From positions 1-36,039 of the forward strand of contig CAKUEU010000012.1 of assembly GCA_934646865.1 (NCBI GenBank): a stretch of 36,039 nt of DNA, read 5' to 3'. The notes under the pieces were generated by a model. The model made no database searches and was not told where the DNA came from. It saw only the letters and a list, made by a program, of their open reading frames with translations. The DNA comes from an uncultured Collinsella sp. Lineage in GTDB: Bacteria > Actinomycetota > Coriobacteriia > Coriobacteriales > Coriobacteriaceae. Numbering within the stretch: the stretch's first letter is position 1; each line of letters begins with the position of its first letter. The position numbers were made by a program, and so were the translations under genes. Shown here in pieces: positions 23,809-31,882 of this stretch.

Positions 23809-25019
23809 TGGGTATCGCCGACCACATCAAGAACGGAATATCGCGCCGCGGCTTTGTGCTCGGTGGAGCCGCCGCGGGCGCTGCCACGGTGCTTGCCGGA
23901 TGTTCGAAAAAAACAGGCACCAGTGATGATGCCGCCGGCGAGCCGCAGGTTATCAAGGACGATTCCAAGATCGTCTCGATTACGGATGAGTACGAGGCCG
24001 TCGACATCGACCTTGAGCCTGCGGCCTCGTGGACGCTGCCGCTGGGTACGCTGCTGTACTACTGCGATGGCGACTATGCTGCGGCAATGATGGCGCCCGC
24101 ATCGGCACTGCACGCCAACACACTCGGTGTGCTCAACCTGGGCGATGGCTCACTTACCACATTAATTGAGGATCCTATCGAGGGCACGGGATATGCTTTT
24201 TACGATGTCCGTGCCGGCGATGGCGTGTTTGCGTGGGTTGAGATGAACTTTGCCAATTCATCGTGGAAGCTCTACGCTCAAAATCTGTCGGGCGCTTCGC
24301 TCTCTGGCGACGTGGTTGAGCTCGATCGAGGTGGCAAGGACTACGATCCGCCACTGTTTACGGCGTTCGGGTCATCAGTCATCTGGTATAAAATGCCTTC
24401 GGCAGGCGGCAATAAAACGAGTAACGATTCGTTTTGCTATCGTCGCTCGCTTGATGAATCTAAGGCCGAGACAATTTGGAAATCGACAGGCCGCTTTGCG
24501 TCGGCCCCACGCGCGAGCGACGGCATTTTGACCATCTCGCCGCGTGTCCGCAACGACGAGGGCGTCTACTACGGCATAACGGCAATCGATCTGACCGATG
24601 GCAACAACACCAAACGTGCCCAGCTAGTCCTTCCCTCGTCAGTCTCGCCTTTCGAGGCCGTATATATGGGCGATACCTTCGTGTTTTCTATCGAGGCGAC
24701 CTATAGTGGCGTGGGCAGCCTGGGCAACATGGGCACGTATATCGGTAATGAGGGAGGGCCGTACCTCTTCCTGTCCCGCGAGCCTCTCGCATGTGCGGCT
24801 GGCAAGAAGAATAAATACCTTGTTAAGGTACAGGCATCGCATTTCCTGATCGACACCTCTGCCAAGACCTATGGTTCGCTGTTGTCGCCCGACCGCGCTT
24901 TGGAGTATGGCGATTATCCAGCTACGGCGGGAAAATCGGACTCATTCCTTACGTACGCCACGGTGCGCAACAGCCAGGGTATACCAGAGACGGTCACCGC
25001 ACGCCTATTCTCTCTTTAA
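23808..25019 (+). CDS. Tat-exported lipoprotein, possible beta-propeller, unknown function
   Basis: A 403-residue protein. I start at ATG 23808, which overlaps the preceding stop; the longer frame from 23754 would overlap the TSCPD gene by 54 bp and put a basic stretch ahead of the export signal. The N-terminus has a twin-arginine signal (SRRGFVLGGAAAGAATVLAGC) with a lipobox LAGC, so it should be exported folded and lipid-anchored. The mature part has repeated strand-like segments with FAWVEMNFANSSWKLYAQNL, FTAFGSSVIWYKMP and similar, suggesting a propeller-like fold of exported Coriobacteriia proteins (inference). No catalytic motif is recognised. It is translationally coupled to the TSCPD gene. 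Confidence 0.72.
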   Translation: MGIADHIKNGISRRGFVLGGAAAGAATVLAGCSKKTGTSDDAAGEPQVIKDDSKIVSITDEYEAVDIDLEPAASWTLPLGTLLYYCDGDYAAAMMAPASALHANTLGVLNLGDGSLTTLIEDPIEGTGYAFYDVRAGDGVFAWVEMNFANSSWKLYAQNLSGASLSGDVVELDRGGKDYDPPLFTAFGSSVIWYKMPSAGGNKTSNDSFCYRRSLDESKAETIWKSTGRFASAPRASDGILTISPRVRNDEGVYYGITAIDLTDGNNTKRAQLVLPSSVSPFEAVYMGDTFVFSIEATYSGVGSLGNMGTYIGNEGGPYLFLSREPLACAAGKKNKYLVKVQASHFLIDTSAKTYGSLLSPDRALEYGDYPATAGKSDSFLTYATVRNSQGIPETVTARLFSL

Positions 25020-25172
25020 GCTTAGAGGGGTTAAAAAGACGCCAACAGGGGAATAAACGCGTTGTAATTGTGAGTACCGCCCGCCGAGCTGCCGCGTCAT
25101 AGCGGCATCCGGTGGGCTCAGGTGCGTTAAAATGAGCTTGTTCTTAGCTAATTGAGACAGGGGGGCCGTGTT

Positions 25173-25895
25173 ATGGCTTCAGATGCAAAAAAGATTCTGC
25201 TGGTCGAGGATGAGAAGGCAATCCGTGACGCCGTCGCTGCCTATCTCGAGCGCGAGGGCTACTGGGTTGTGGGCGTCGGTGACGGTCAGTCCGCGATCGA
25301 GGAGTTCGAGAAGCATCAGTTCGACCTGGTTGTGCTCGACCTTATGCTCCCCAAGATCCCCGGTGAGCGCGTTTGCCGCACCATTCGCGATACCTCGGAT
25401 GTCCCCATTATCATGTTGACGGCCAAGGGCGAGATCGAGGACCGTATTATCGGTCTCGAGCTCGGTGCCGACGATTATCTCATCAAGCCGTTCTCTCCGC
25501 GCGAGCTCGTCGCCCGCGTTCGCGCCCTGTTCCGTCGTGCCCATCAGGCCGATGAGCCCGCCGTCGAGGTGCTCGACTTCGGCGATCTGGTCATCGACAT
25601 CTCCGGCCACAAGATTCTGGTCGAGGGCAAGGAAGTCGATCTGACGGCTTCTGAGTTCAAGCTGCTCACCACGCTTGCCCGTCACCCCGGTCGCGTCTAT
25701 AACCGCATGGAGCTGGTCGAGAAGGTGCTCGGGTACGACTTCGAGGGCTACGAGCGCACCATCGACAGCCACGTGAAGAACCTCCGCGCCAAGCTGGGCG
25801 ACGACCCCAAGAAGCCCAAGTGGCTCTACACCGTCCATGGTGTTGGCTATCGTTTTGAGGCTCCGGCCAAGACCGATAAGTCGGACGAGAAATAA
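25173..25895 (+). CDS. OmpR-family response regulator
   Basis: A 240-residue protein starting at ATG 25173; the ribosome site is a G-rich AGGGGG, and an in-frame TTG at 25152 lies upstream of it and is less likely. The receiver domain has the acidic pair LLVEDE, the phospho-acceptor D56 in VVLDLMLPKIPG, the Thr of IIMLTAKGE and the Lys of DDYLIKPFSPRE. The C-terminal winged helix is complete (LTASEFKLLTTLARHPGRVYNRMEL, then TIDSHVKNLRAKLG and LYTVHGVGYRFE). It pairs with the histidine kinase 11 bp downstream. The target regulon is not evident. Confidence 0.96.
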   Translation: MASDAKKILLVEDEKAIRDAVAAYLEREGYWVVGVGDGQSAIEEFEKHQFDLVVLDLMLPKIPGERVCRTIRDTSDVPIIMLTAKGEIEDRIIGLELGADDYLIKPFSPRELVARVRALFRRAHQADEPAVEVLDFGDLVIDISGHKILVEGKEVDLTASEFKLLTTLARHPGRVYNRMELVEKVLGYDFEGYERTIDSHVKNLRAKLGDDPKKPKWLYTVHGVGYRFEAPAKTDKSDEK

Positions 25896-25906
25896 GGTAA
25901 TCGCAT

Positions 25907-27472
25907 ATGACACCTGCGCGCTTTGAAATCGGACAAAAGCACAAGCAGGAGAGCGAGGCGGGTTCCAAGGCAAGTTGGAACACGCCTCGTTCCGATTCCC
26001 GGCCGACGATGAGCTATCCCTCGCGTATGGCCCTGGCTTTTGCCCTGACATCGCTCATGACGGTATTGGTGCTGGTGGGCGTCGTCTCCGTTGTATGGGG
26101 TACGGTTTTTACGGATTACACGCGCTCCAATATCGTCGAGATCGCCAATTCCGCTGCCGAAAAGCTTGCGACATCGTACGAGGAAAACGGCAACTGGACC
26201 GCGGGAGAGTTGCGTACGGTCGCGACATCGAGCCTAGTGTCCGACGATCTTGGCATGCAGGTCGTCAATAAAAAGGGCGTTATCGTCTACGACGATTCAT
26301 GGCCTTCGGCAAGCGCGACCGCCGATGTGCGCGAGAGCGAATCAGCGTCGAGCAGCTCGAGCGGTAAAAAAGCATCGCATAGCCCGGTCTCGTCTGCTCC
26401 AACCGACTCCGATAGCGTTGCCAACGTCGAAATCATAACGTCTTCGGGCGAGCATGTCGGACAGGTAAAGCTATGGGCCATCGGCTCCGATGCCTTGCTC
26501 ACCAAGGCGGATTCTGCATTTAGGGAGAAGACCTTTAACGCCATGGCCCTCGCCGCGGTTGTTGCAATCTGCATTTCGGTCGTTATCGGATCGCTCGTGT
26601 CGCGCATGCTCACCAAGCCGATTCATCGTATTACGAGCACGGCCAAGCAAATTCGCGATGGCGATCTGTCCGCTCGTACTGGTTTGCGCGGTGATGACGA
26701 GATTGATCAGCTGGGTGAGACCTTCGATGAGATGGCCACTTCGCTCGAGAAGGATATGAAACACGAGAAGCGCCTGACCTCAGACGTTGCACACGAGCTT
26801 CGCACGCCGCTTATGGCCATGCTCGCAACGGTCGAGGCCATGCAGGATGGCGTGTATCCCACCGACGATGAGCATTTGGAGACCGTTGCTTCCGAGACGC
26901 GTCGCCTGGCTCGTCTGGTGCAGCAGATGCTCGACCTGTCGCGCATGGAAAACAGCACGGCTCCGCTCAACCTTGAGCCGGTGGACATGGTTCCTTTCGT
27001 GCGTTCCATCGTCAATGCCCAGGAGCGCCTGTTTGTCGACCGCGATCTGCGCTTGCGCTTTGCTGACGAGACCCAAGGTCACGACGATGTCGTCGAAGCC
27101 GATCCCGACATGATCACACAATGCGTCATCAATCTCATGAGCAACGCCATGCGCTACACCCCCGAGGGCGGTTGGGTCGTGGTGTCGGTGCTCAGTGACC
27201 GCAAACACGTTAGCATCGCCGTTTCTGATACCGGCATCGGTATCGCCAAGGAAGACCTGTCGCGTATTTTCGGACGTTTTTGGCGTGCCGACGCCAGCCG
27301 CGCCCGCGAGGCGGGCGGTCTGGGCGTGGGCCTCGCCGTGACCAAGCAGATTGTCGAGCGTCATCACGGCTACATATCCGTGGAGTCGGAGCTTGGAAAG
27401 GGTACGACTTTTACGATTCATCTGCCTCGCGAGCACACGGCGGACGCGGCATCTACTACAATGGAGCACTAG
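25907..27472 (+). CDS. Sensor histidine kinase (HAMP, HisKA, HATPase)
   Basis: A 521-residue protein starting at ATG 25907, eleven bases after the response-regulator stop, with AAGGT upstream. A cytoplasmic basic N-terminus of about 40 residues is followed by membrane segment 1 (about 43-70), an extracytoplasmic sensor of about 130 residues with a Ser-rich stretch (ESESASSSSSGKKASHS), and membrane segment 2 near 205-230. Then come HAMP (RMLTKPIHRITSTAKQIRDGDLS), the phospho-acceptor His in SDVAHELRTPL near residue 295, and ATPase boxes NLMSNAMRYTPEGG, SDTGIGIAKEDL and GGLGVGLAVTKQIVERHHG. It is the cognate kinase of the adjacent regulator. Confidence 0.95.
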   Translation: MTPARFEIGQKHKQESEAGSKASWNTPRSDSRPTMSYPSRMALAFALTSLMTVLVLVGVVSVVWGTVFTDYTRSNIVEIANSAAEKLATSYEENGNWTAGELRTVATSSLVSDDLGMQVVNKKGVIVYDDSWPSASATADVRESESASSSSSGKKASHSPVSSAPTDSDSVANVEIITSSGEHVGQVKLWAIGSDALLTKADSAFREKTFNAMALAAVVAICISVVIGSLVSRMLTKPIHRITSTAKQIRDGDLSARTGLRGDDEIDQLGETFDEMATSLEKDMKHEKRLTSDVAHELRTPLMAMLATVEAMQDGVYPTDDEHLETVASETRRLARLVQQMLDLSRMENSTAPLNLEPVDMVPFVRSIVNAQERLFVDRDLRLRFADETQGHDDVVEADPDMITQCVINLMSNAMRYTPEGGWVVVSVLSDRKHVSIAVSDTGIGIAKEDLSRIFGRFWRADASRAREAGGLGVGLAVTKQIVERHHGYISVESELGKGTTFTIHLPREHTADAASTTMEH

Positions 27473-27530
27473 CTTTTCGCTATTCGGTGAAGGAGGGGTT
27501 TCGTCCCTGCCGCTCCGAGTTTGCGAAAAC

Positions 27531-27565
27531 ATGCGGGAAAGAACCCGCATTACTGTCGTATTTTG
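27531..27565 (+). terminator. Weak hairpin between the kinase gene and purC
   Basis: A 7-bp stem ATGCGGG/CCCGCAT (27531-27537, 27544-27550) with a 6-base loop is followed by a mixed T-rich stretch ending TATTTT. It could be a weak terminator or a leader element for purC. Confidence 0.4.
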
Positions 27566-27581
27566 GTAAGGAGTGACTCAC

Positions 27582-28469
27582 GTGACAACGATGGAGCGTC
27601 GTCCGGATTCCCGTGGCAAGGTTCGTGATATCTATGATGCCGGTGAAAACCTGCTGATGGTCGCCACCGACCGCATTTCTGCGTTCGACTTCATTCTTCC
27701 CGACGAGATTCCGTTTAAGGGAGAGGTGCTCAACCGCATCTCGGCATTCTGGTTCGATAAGTTTGCCGACATCGTTCCCAACCACCTCGTTTCCATCGAC
27801 CCGGCGGATTTCCCCGAGGAGTTTGCTGAGTATCGTGACTACCTCGCTGGCCGCGCCATGCTGGTCAAGAAGGCCCAGACGATTCCTATCGAGTGCATCG
27901 TCCGCGGCTATCTGACCGGTTCGGGCAAGAAGACCTACGACGAGAACGGCACCGTCTGCGGCATCCAACTGCCTGAGGGCCTGACCGAGGCTTCCAAGCT
28001 TCCCGAACCGCTGTTCACGCCGTCCACGAAGGCCGAGATCGGTGACCACGACGAGAACATTTCGTTCGAGCGTTGCTGCGAGATCGTGGGCGAGGACATT
28101 GCCACGCAGATTCGCGACCTTTCCCTCAAGATCTACAAGGCTGCCGCCGAGTATGCAGCGACCCGTGGCATCATCATTGCCGACACCAAGTTCGAGTTTG
28201 GTGTCATCGATGGCAAGGTCACACTGATCGACGAGTGCCTCACGCCTGACTCCAGCCGTTTCTGGCCTGCCGCCAGCTACGAGGAGGGCAAGATTCAGCC
28301 CAGCTACGACAAGCAATTCGTCCGCAATTGGCTCAAAGCCAACTGGGATATGACGGGGGAGACCCCGCACCTGCCCGCCGAGGTCATCGATGGCACGTCC
28401 GAGCGCTATCGCGAGGCCTTCCAGATCATCACGGGCTCCCAGTTCACAAGCATGAAGGAGAACGCATAA
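27582..28469 (+). CDS. purC: Phosphoribosylaminoimidazole-succinocarboxamide synthase
   Basis: A 295-residue SAICAR synthetase, which couples CAIR and aspartate with ATP in purine synthesis; PurB acts on the product. I pick GTG 27582 because AAGGAG (27568-27573) lies eight bases upstream; GTG 27573 overlaps that site and ATG 27591 is too far. Seen: RGKVRDIYDAGENLLMVATDRISAFD, the family loop CIVRGYLTGSGKKTYDENG, DTKFEFGVIDGKVTLIDECLTPDSSRFW, and KQFVRNWL near the end. The length matches the longer PurC form found in actinobacteria and yeast Ade1 rather than the roughly 240-residue form. Confidence 0.97.
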   Translation: MTTMERRPDSRGKVRDIYDAGENLLMVATDRISAFDFILPDEIPFKGEVLNRISAFWFDKFADIVPNHLVSIDPADFPEEFAEYRDYLAGRAMLVKKAQTIPIECIVRGYLTGSGKKTYDENGTVCGIQLPEGLTEASKLPEPLFTPSTKAEIGDHDENISFERCCEIVGEDIATQIRDLSLKIYKAAAEYAATRGIIIADTKFEFGVIDGKVTLIDECLTPDSSRFWPAASYEEGKIQPSYDKQFVRNWLKANWDMTGETPHLPAEVIDGTSERYREAFQIITGSQFTSMKENA

Positions 28470-29045
28470 GTGAGTACCCGTAGCGCCACGAACAAGCGCA
28501 CGCAATCCCACGAGGTTACCGGGGTTGCGCGCAAGTCCGCCGCATCCGCCAAGCCCGCCCGTCAGGCAGCGAGCTCTGTCCGCGTCGTGCCGGCTTCGTC
28601 TAAGGCACGCCGCAAAGAGCTCGAGAAGGGCGAGAACCTCGAGGGCCTCTCTAAAGAGGAGAAGCGCGCCCGCAAGGCTAAGCAGCGCGCCAAGGAGGAC
28701 CGCATCTACACGGTATCGAATATCCTTCTCAAGCAGGATGAGGACTACACCAAGCGCCGCCGCATCTGGTGGGCCGTGCTCACTATCGGCATGGTGCTCG
28801 TCGTGGCCATTTGGGCTTCGCTGTACTTCGCTCCCGCTGGCATGGTGTCCAGCCCCGTCCAGATGGTCGGCATCGTTTTGTCCTACGTCGTCATTTTGGG
28901 TGACTTTATCTACGACTTCGTTCGTATTCGTCCCCTGCGCAATATGTACCGCACGCAGGCCGAGGGCATGTCCGAGAACAAGCTCAACGCCCTTATCGAG
29001 CGCTCGGCTGCCGAGGAGGACAAGAAGGACTCCAAGAAGAAGTAG
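28470..29045 (+). CDS. Two-pass membrane protein with basic N-terminus, unknown function
   Basis: A 191-residue protein starting at GTG 28470 directly after the purC stop, with GAAGGAG about nine bases upstream inside purC. The first 100 residues are highly charged (Lys/Arg/Ala-rich: KARRKELEKGENLEGLSKEEKRARKAKQRAKED) and look helical. Two membrane segments follow (IWWAVLTIGMVLVVAIWASLYF and VQMVGIVLSYVVILGDFIYDFV), then a charged tail ending KKDSKKK. I do not recognise a family. It is coupled to purC by position and ends at a terminator. Confidence 0.78.
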   Translation: MSTRSATNKRTQSHEVTGVARKSAASAKPARQAASSVRVVPASSKARRKELEKGENLEGLSKEEKRARKAKQRAKEDRIYTVSNILLKQDEDYTKRRRIWWAVLTIGMVLVVAIWASLYFAPAGMVSSPVQMVGIVLSYVVILGDFIYDFVRIRPLRNMYRTQAEGMSENKLNALIERSAAEEDKKDSKKK

Positions 29046-29078
29046 CGTTTGCATGCATACTTATCGCTAAGATATAAG

Positions 29079-29105
29079 GCGCGTCGTTTTTGCGGCGCGC
29101 TTTTT
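29079..29105 (+). terminator. Terminator after the purC operon
   Basis: GCGCGTCG (29079-29086) pairs with CGGCGCGC (29093-29100) with one wobble, followed by five T. Confidence 0.85.
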
Positions 29106-29133
29106 ACTGTTCTATAGATAGATGGAGTGGCAC

Positions 29134-30414
29134 ATGATTCGAGCTGCCCTGACGGTCGAAGAGGCTCTGGAGGGCATGAAGACCCTGGAGCCCAAGATTA
29201 AAAACTATGCGCGCTTGGTTGTCCGCAAGGGCGTAAACGTCAAGCCCGGCCAGGAGGTTGTCGTTCAGTCTCCCGTCGAGTGCGCGCCGTTTGCGCGCGT
29301 GGTGGTCGCGGAGGCCTATGCCTCCGGTGCCGGTCACGTGACGGTTATTTGGGCCGATGACGCCGTGACGAGGCTCACGTACGAGCATGTCGAGAAAAGC
29401 TATTTTGAGCAGACGCCCGAGTGGAAGCGCCTGCAGCTTGATTCACTGGCCCAGGATGGTGCCTGCTTTATCTTTATCGAGGGCGCGGACCCTGCGGCTC
29501 TGAAGGGCATCGATCCCGCTAAGCCTGCTGCAGCTTCTAAGGCAAGGAACACGCAGTGCAAGGTCTTCCGCCGCGGACTGGACTACAACATCAACCCGTG
29601 GTGCATCGCCGGCGCGCCGGTCGTCGCCTGGGCGCGCGAGGTGTTCCCGGGAGACGCCGATGAGGTTGCAATCTATAAGCTGTGGAATGCGATTCTGCGC
29701 ACCGCTCGCGCCGATGGCCAGGACCCGGAGAGCGACTGGGAACTCCATGACGCCGCATTCGAAAAGAACCTGCGTTTCCTGAACGACAATCGTTTCGACT
29801 ACCTGCATTACACCTCGGCAAATGGAACCGATCTGACGATTGGCATGACGAAAGGTCACGAGTGGGCCGGCGGCAAGGGCAAGACGCCCGATGGGCACCC
29901 CTTCTTCCCCAACATTCCCACCGAGGAAGTCTTCACCTCGCCTGACCGTATGCGTGCCGACGGTATCGTGTATTCGGCTATGCCGCTCATTCACCACGGT
30001 AACAAGGTTGACGATTTTTGGATTAAGTTCGAGGCGGGCCGCGTAGTGGACTACGATGCCCGCGTGGGTAAGGCGACGCTTGCGAGCATTATTGACACCG
30101 ATGAAGGTGCCGCTCATCTGGGTGAGGTCGCGCTTATCTCCAAGAACACGCCGATCCGTGAAAGTGGCGTTCTGTTCTATGACACGCTCTATGACGAGAA
30201 CGCCAGCTGCCACCTTGCGCTGGGCGTTGGCTTCCCTGAGTGCATCGAGGGTGGGTATGACATGTCCAAGGAGGAGCTCCTGGAGCATGGCGTTAACGTC
30301 TCGAGCACGCACGTCGATTTTATGATCGGCACGGACGACATCGATATTACGGGCGTTACGCCTGATGGACGTGAAGTTGTGATTTTCCAGAACGGCCAAT
30401 GGAGTTGGGAATAG
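29134..30414 (+). CDS. M29-family aminopeptidase (thermophilic-type metallopeptidase)
   Basis: A 426-residue protein. I start at ATG 29134, preceded by GGAG (29124-29127) at six bases; ATG 29122 overlaps that site. It matches the PepS/AmpS/T family of cocatalytic metal aminopeptidases, which trim N-terminal residues from peptides in the cytoplasm. Seen: the N-terminal region NYARLVVRKGVNVKPGQEVVVQSPVE, the central GGKGKTPDGHPFFPNIPTEEVFTSPDRMRADGIVYSAMPL, SCHLALGVGFPECIEGG, and the C-terminal metal-site block SSTHVDFMIGTDDIDITGVTPDG. The length is typical (about 400-415). It is a single gene; its end overlaps the tRNA-Lys promoter. Confidence 0.95.
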   Translation: MIRAALTVEEALEGMKTLEPKIKNYARLVVRKGVNVKPGQEVVVQSPVECAPFARVVVAEAYASGAGHVTVIWADDAVTRLTYEHVEKSYFEQTPEWKRLQLDSLAQDGACFIFIEGADPAALKGIDPAKPAAASKARNTQCKVFRRGLDYNINPWCIAGAPVVAWAREVFPGDADEVAIYKLWNAILRTARADGQDPESDWELHDAAFEKNLRFLNDNRFDYLHYTSANGTDLTIGMTKGHEWAGGKGKTPDGHPFFPNIPTEEVFTSPDRMRADGIVYSAMPLIHHGNKVDDFWIKFEAGRVVDYDARVGKATLASIIDTDEGAAHLGEVALISKNTPIRESGVLFYDTLYDENASCHLALGVGFPECIEGGYDMSKEELLEHGVNVSSTHVDFMIGTDDIDITGVTPDGREVVIFQNGQWSWE

Positions 30415-30433
30415 TCCCAGACCGTGGTACAAT
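30405..30433 (+). promoter_or_regulatory. Promoter of tRNA-Lys
   Basis: TTGGGA (30405-30410), a 17-base spacer and TACAAT (30428-30433) overlap the end of the aminopeptidase gene, nine bases before the tRNA. Confidence 0.75.
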
Positions 30434-30442
30434 GCCACCCGC

Positions 30443-30518
30443 GGGCCGTTAGCTCAGCTGGCAGAGCAGGGGACTTTTAATCCCAAGGTCCAGGGTTCGA
30501 ACCCCTGACGGCCCACCA
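30443..30518 (+). tRNA. tRNA-Lys, anticodon TTT
   Basis: A full cloverleaf: acceptor GGGCCGT/ACGGCCC, D arm AGCTCAGCTGGCAGAGC, anticodon loop CTTTTAA (anticodon TTT), T arm CAGGGTTCGAACCCCTG, discriminator A, encoded CCA at 30516-30518. Its 3' end borders the accessory region and is a likely integration site. Confidence 0.98.
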
Positions 30519-30529
30519 TAGTTTACGCA

Positions 30530-30560
30530 GGTCAGAGACGGTGTCGTCTCTGACCTTTTT
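30530..30560 (+). terminator. Terminator of tRNA-Lys
   Basis: A perfect 11-bp stem, GGTCAGAGACG (30530-30540) with CGTCTCTGACC (30545-30555), is followed by five T and then CTTTTT. Confidence 0.94.
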
Positions 30561-30917
30561 CTTTTTGTACCCCGCGAGTACCAAAAACGGTACCCCTCAA
30601 ATCACGTGGATTCCATAATTCTGACCTGTCCGTAGAGGGACATAGCGTCCCGATGGTCGGACGGATGGATCGTTGTTGATGCGTCCGTCCATCCATCCGA
30701 AGGAGCAGGGGGACGGCCCGAATGAGTGCGAGCGTTCTGCGCGCTTTCAACAGCCGTAGGGGCTCCATACCTAGCCCCAGGCTGTCGGAAGGGCGTTGAA
30801 CGCGAGCTTCGGGCGCGGGTTGAAGGACCAACTGAATGGTGCTGTGGTGGGGCGGCCTTTTTGACGCTTCAGCAGACCACACCTATTTCTATAACTTATA
30901 TATCTATATAAAAGGGG
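30561..30917. other. Gene-free island boundary with potential RNA structure
   Basis: No credible gene is seen. Short frames on both strands lack ribosome sites and family features. An imperfect inverted repeat, CGGATGGAT (30662-30670) with ATCCATCCG (30691-30699), is present. A nested stem spans 30740-30804: CGCG/CGCG, TTCAAC/GTTGAA, AGCC/GGCT, and inner GGGGCT/AGCCCC around an 8-base loop. The right end (30880-30917) is very AT-rich and could carry a promoter. It may be a decayed island end or an unrecognised RNA. Confidence 0.4.
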
Positions 30918-31091
30918 AATTGACATGAAGTCTATTTTGCAATTTGTCTACCTGCGAATATCCAGGATTGGATGCCCCCTTTTGAGGGTGGGTTTAAATT
31001 GACATGAAGTCAACCGAAATTGACATGAAGTCAATTTTTATCGACGTGAAGTCAATCCTTTCTAGGGTTAGAAATTGACATGAGGTCAATT
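30918..31091. repeat. Cluster of five TTGAC-N5-GTCAA palindromes
   Basis: Copies of AATTGACATGAAGTCAATT or close variants lie at 30918-30933 (right arm partly lost), 30997-31013, 31018-31036, 31040-31056 (ATCGACGTGAAGTCAAT) and 31073-31091 (centre ATGAG). Copies 2 to 4 are 21-22 bp apart, about two helical turns, which suits cooperative protein binding. The last copy forms the tip of a terminator. Candidates are operators for an unseen regulator or arm-type sites for an integrase acting at tRNA-Lys. Two tiny frames of 24-25 codons start inside the repeats but look incidental. Confidence 0.8.
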
Positions 31092-31108
31092 TCTAACCCT
31101 GTTTTTTT
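31064..31108 (+). terminator. Strong terminator built around the fifth palindrome
   Basis: A perfect 16-bp stem, AGGGTTAGAAATTGAC (31064-31079) with GTCAATTTCTAACCCT (31085-31100), has loop ATGAG and is followed by G and seven T (31102-31108). It would stop any transcript crossing the palindrome cluster before the sortase remnant. Confidence 0.9.
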
Positions 31109-31776
31109 GGAAGGAAAAAAGCCCTTGCGTCCATATTGTCTGTGCCGTTGGTGCAGTCGCATCAAGCAGGAGCTCGCAACATGTCGCAAATGCGGCTGAG
31201 CAGAAAGCGCAAGCAGACGGCGGCGCGTCTCTAAAAGATGAGAACCCGGACTATGCCGGTTGGCTTACGGTCGAAGGGACCTCGATTTCAACTCCAGTTG
31301 TCTCATGCCGCCAGGGTGACCCTAACGGTTTCTACCTCAATCACGGTTTCGATCGCTTGCCGTCATTCTCCGGGTGTCCGTTTTTAGCTGAAGGCTCATC
31401 GCCATCAAGTACGAATATGCTCGTGTACGCCCATAACATGGGATATGGAAACCTTGGCTTTACCGAGCTCCAGAATTGTTATCGGACGGATTGTTTTGCA
31501 AATATCGGAGCCGTGACATTCACGAGCGCAAATGGGAATACCACTCGCTATAGGCCGTTGCTTGGCTTGAGAGTGCCTAAAAAATTTGATTTGCTTCTAC
31601 GATTTGACTTTGCTGGAGAGTCAGACTTCAATGCCTGGCTTAATTCTTTGTCCGAGCACGCTAGCGCGAAGTCAGATTCCGCTGGGTCTGACTCTGTTAT
31701 CACTTTGGTGACATGCTCTTCCGCGATTGGCGGTGATCGATACCGCAGCGTTTTAGTTTGCAGGAGAGCATTTTGA
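31084..31776 (+). pseudogene. Class B sortase, 5' end missing
   Basis: The frame is open from 31084 to the stop at 31774-31776, but no ATG, GTG or TTG occurs before TTG 31357, which is already inside the catalytic domain. The translation has the class B sortase core: NPDYAGWLTVEGTSISTPVV, FYLNHGFDRLPSFSGCPFL, catalytic His in LVYAHNMGYG (codon 31432), catalytic Cys in ITLVTCSS (31714), and Arg in GGDRYRSVLV (31738). The catalytic triad is intact, while the start and membrane anchor are missing and a terminator hairpin lies at the expected N-terminus. Most likely a remnant truncated by the repeat element. A non-standard start cannot be excluded. Confidence 0.72.
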
Positions 31777-31828
31777 TTAAGGCAGATGTCCTTCCTAGAA
31801 TATAGTCATGATTTCTTGAACTCAGGAA

Positions 31829-31870
31829 TAGGCCCTAATGATTCAATATAATGCGAATCATTAGGGCCTA
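31829..31870. terminator. Perfect 16-bp inverted repeat between sortase remnant and hsdR
   Basis: TAGGCCCTAATGATTC (31829-31844) and GAATCATTAGGGCCTA (31855-31870) are separated by 10 bases. It lies 12 bp beyond the hsdR stop and between converging genes. T-rich sequence follows at a distance on the plus side (CTTTTTAG at 31879) and only weakly on the minus side, so it is a probable but non-canonical terminator for hsdR. Confidence 0.6.
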
Positions 31871-31882
31871 CATGCTGTCTTT

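Noticed and set aside
30532..30882. A 116-codon minus-strand frame next to tRNA-Lys
   Set aside because: It runs through the tRNA terminator, lacks a ribosome site and shows no family features.
31004..31078. A 24-codon frame with repeated DMKS units in the palindrome cluster
   Set aside because: It has no ribosome site; the peptide repeat simply follows from the 21-bp DNA period.
30921..31080. TTGACA inside the palindromes as promoter -35 boxes
   Set aside because: No -10-like hexamer lies 16-18 bp downstream of any copy; the symmetry of the unit fits a binding site better.
30918..31091. The palindrome cluster as a CRISPR array
   Set aside because: Units are about 19 bp and themselves palindromic, spacing is irregular (79, 21, 22, 33 bp), spacers are only a few bases, and no cas genes are present.
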